16,538 nt of DNA, taken from an uncultured Bacilli bacterium (GTDB lineage: Bacteria; Bacillota_I; Bacilli_A; RF39; UBA660). A program made the position numbers and the translations under genes. Each line of letters begins with the position of its first letter. The first letter of the stretch is position 1. A model generated the notes under the pieces. It made no database searches and was not told where the DNA came from. It saw only the letters and a program-made list of their open reading frames with translations. Shown piece after piece: positions 15,392 through 16,538 of the stretch. The DNA lies in assembly GCA_944331815.1 (NCBI GenBank), contig CALVIQ010000004.1:1-16538 (forward strand). The letters are read 5' to 3'.

Positions 15392-16156
15392 TTAAGAACC
15401 TAATAAAGATAAAATCATATTAATATCTATGTGACTAAAATAAATAATTAAGGCTGCCATACTTAGAAAAGGTCCATATGGTATTTCGTGATTTTTATTT
15501 GTTTTCATTATAAATACTGATACAGGCAAAGCGATAAAAGCTGACAAAAATATAGTAACAATTGATAATTCCCAACCAATTATTAAACCAAACACAGCCA
15601 TTAATTTAATATCTCCACCGCCCATAGATTCTCTTTTAAAAATAAAATCGCCAAATAATTTTAGTAATAACATAATTATAAAAGATATCAAAGCACTTAA
15701 TAGTGAATTTAACAAAACATCTAATCCGTTAATAAAATATATTTCAATCATTAATAAAATACTAAAAACAATTAAAACACTATCTTCAATAATCATATAA
15801 TAATAATCACTTAAAATAACTATTATCAATAAAGATGTAAATGTTAAAGCAATTATTAAATTATAAGATATACCAAATGATAAATAACAAATTACAAATA
15901 ATAAACCACAAACAATTTCAGATATTGGATAAAATATTGAAATTTTATCTTTACAATTAACACACTTACCTTTTTGTAATATGTAAGATAAGATAGGTAT
16001 TAATTCTAAAGGTTTTAATTTATGATTACATTTTGGGCAATGGCTACCCGGATATAAAATTGATTCTCCTTTAGGTAATCTATAAGCCACAACATTATAG
16101 AAGGAACCAAAAATGGTTCCTAATATAAACAATCCTATTATAATACTTATTTCCAT
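15392..16156 (-). CDS. Prepilin peptidase (type IV leader peptidase, A24 family)
   Basis: A 254-residue integral membrane aspartic protease that cleaves, and usually methylates, type IV prepilins or competence pseudopilins. Start ATG 16156 is preceded by AAGGGTG. The N-terminal region has GSFYNVVAYRLPKG (17-30), then the two zinc-binding pairs HCPKC (Cys40, Cys43) and KCVNC (Cys65, Cys68) of the methylase half, and FYPISE (75-80). Catalytic aspartates are Asp117 in ILSDYYY and Asp182 in MGGGDIKLMAVFG (178-190), the classic GxGD motif, and PYGPF (226-230) follows. About seven membrane helices are expected and the length is normal. It lies 10 bp downstream of a PilC/GspF remnant, so the pair belongs to a type IV pilus, competence or type II-like system. 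I cannot say which, so no symbol is given. Confidence 0.93.
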   Translation of the reverse strand: MEISIIIGLFILGTIFGSFYNVVAYRLPKGESILYPGSHCPKCNHKLKPLELIPILSYILQKGKCVNCKDKISIFYPISEIVCGLLFVICYLSFGISYNLIIALTFTSLLIIVILSDYYYMIIEDSVLIVFSILLMIEIYFINGLDVLLNSLLSALISFIIMLLLKLFGDFIFKRESMGGGDIKLMAVFGLIIGWELSIVTIFLSAFIALPVSVFIMKTNKNHEIPYGPFLSMAALIIYFSHIDINMILSLLGS

Positions 16157-16166
16157 AAAATCACCC

Positions 16167-16538
16167 TTACATTTGAATTGAACTATAGAAGCTAAACATT
16201 GGAATTACAATTGATAATACTATTCCACCAACCGTAAATGTTAAGAATAAAATCAAAGCTGGTTCAACAAATGTTTTAATTCTTGTAACAGCATTTCGAT
16301 GTAATTCTTGATAATAAGCTGATACTTTTTGCATCATTTCAGCTAATTTACCAGTTCTTTCACTTGTTGTAATCATTTCTTAAGCTGGTACTGGGAAAGC
16401 CCAGTGATCTTTAAATGCTAATGAAATTCTTTCTCCTTTAGCCAAGTTAGTAATAGTATCTAATATTAGCATTTTATATATTTCATTATTTGTCATTTTA
16501 TTTAATATTTCCATACTATCTGTTATAAAAACATTATG
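16167..16538 (-). pseudogene. PilC/GspF/ComGB-type platform protein, C-terminal part interrupted by in-frame stop (5' end beyond window)
   Basis: Reading from the right edge, one frame gives a typical second half of a type II secretion F/PilC protein: NVFITDSMEIL, TNLAKGERISLAF and AFPVPA, then TAA (16382-16380), then EMITTSERTGKLAEMM and a final membrane segment FVEPALILFLTFTVGGIVLS. The part after the stop could start at ATG 16376 (69 residues), but it lacks a ribosome site and a complete domain. The match continues in the same frame across the TAA, so a single-base change (for example CAA or TAT to TAA) or a sequencing error is the simplest cause. The intact protein would be the inner-membrane platform for pilus or pseudopilus assembly. 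The prepilin peptidase gene follows in the same operon. Confidence 0.8.

Noticed and set aside
1..16538. Mycoplasma genetic code (TGA as tryptophan)
   Set aside because: All genes read through with TGG for tryptophan and no in-frame TGA, despite many conserved tryptophans.
1..16538. CRISPR array, tRNA or rRNA genes, insertion sequences
   Set aside because: No regularly spaced repeats with unique spacers, no RNA gene-like sequence and no transposase were seen on reading both strands.

Overview
The window is AT-rich bacterial DNA with a low-GC Gram-positive (Bacillota) character. Open frames are long, Shine-Dalgarno sites are strong AGGAGG-type, promoters are near-consensus sigma-A, and every visible tryptophan is TGG with no in-frame TGA. 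That argues for the standard bacterial code rather than the Mycoplasma code. A gut Bacilli lineage near Erysipelotrichales/RF39 is a plausible guess from the style of the surface proteins, but the sequence does not prove it.

Almost the whole window encodes cell-surface and appendage proteins. From right to left on the minus strand it holds: (1) the 3' part of a PilC/GspF-type inner-membrane platform gene, interrupted by an in-frame TAA, and a prepilin peptidase gene ending in a terminator (16538-15349). (2) A three-gene cassette (15216-11786) with its own promoter: a short membrane-anchored subunit followed by two large secreted four-cysteine proteins with TasA/SipW-type signal sequences. (3) A plus-strand NlpC/P60-like peptidoglycan hydrolase (10771-11748). 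(4) A four-gene minus-strand operon (10596-5328): a 1109-residue GLUG/Ig-like surface protein, two smaller TasA/camelysin-like proteins and a SipW-like signal peptidase homologue whose catalytic motif is degenerate. (5) A lone plus-strand camelysin-like gene (4662-5273). (6) A second copy of the cassette (4359-1030), extended by a fourth, more divergent paralogue that runs off the left edge (968-1).

The most striking feature is the duplicated cassette. Each gene resembles its counterpart in the other copy more than its neighbour, and about 80 bp of promoter is conserved without gaps. All large members share a TYAWF signal-peptide end, a four-cysteine pattern, an IWEPNDTKHV block and a C-terminal block around IEGQDIDNYDFASLG. 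A reasonable reading is a locus for building TasA-like (SipW-dependent) surface fibres. The short subunit would be the membrane anchor or assembly base, the large proteins the fibre subunits, and the SipW-like protein the processing enzyme or chaperone. The hydrolase may open the wall, and the locus sits beside type IV pilus/competence-type genes. This combined role is inference; individual families are recognised with varying confidence.
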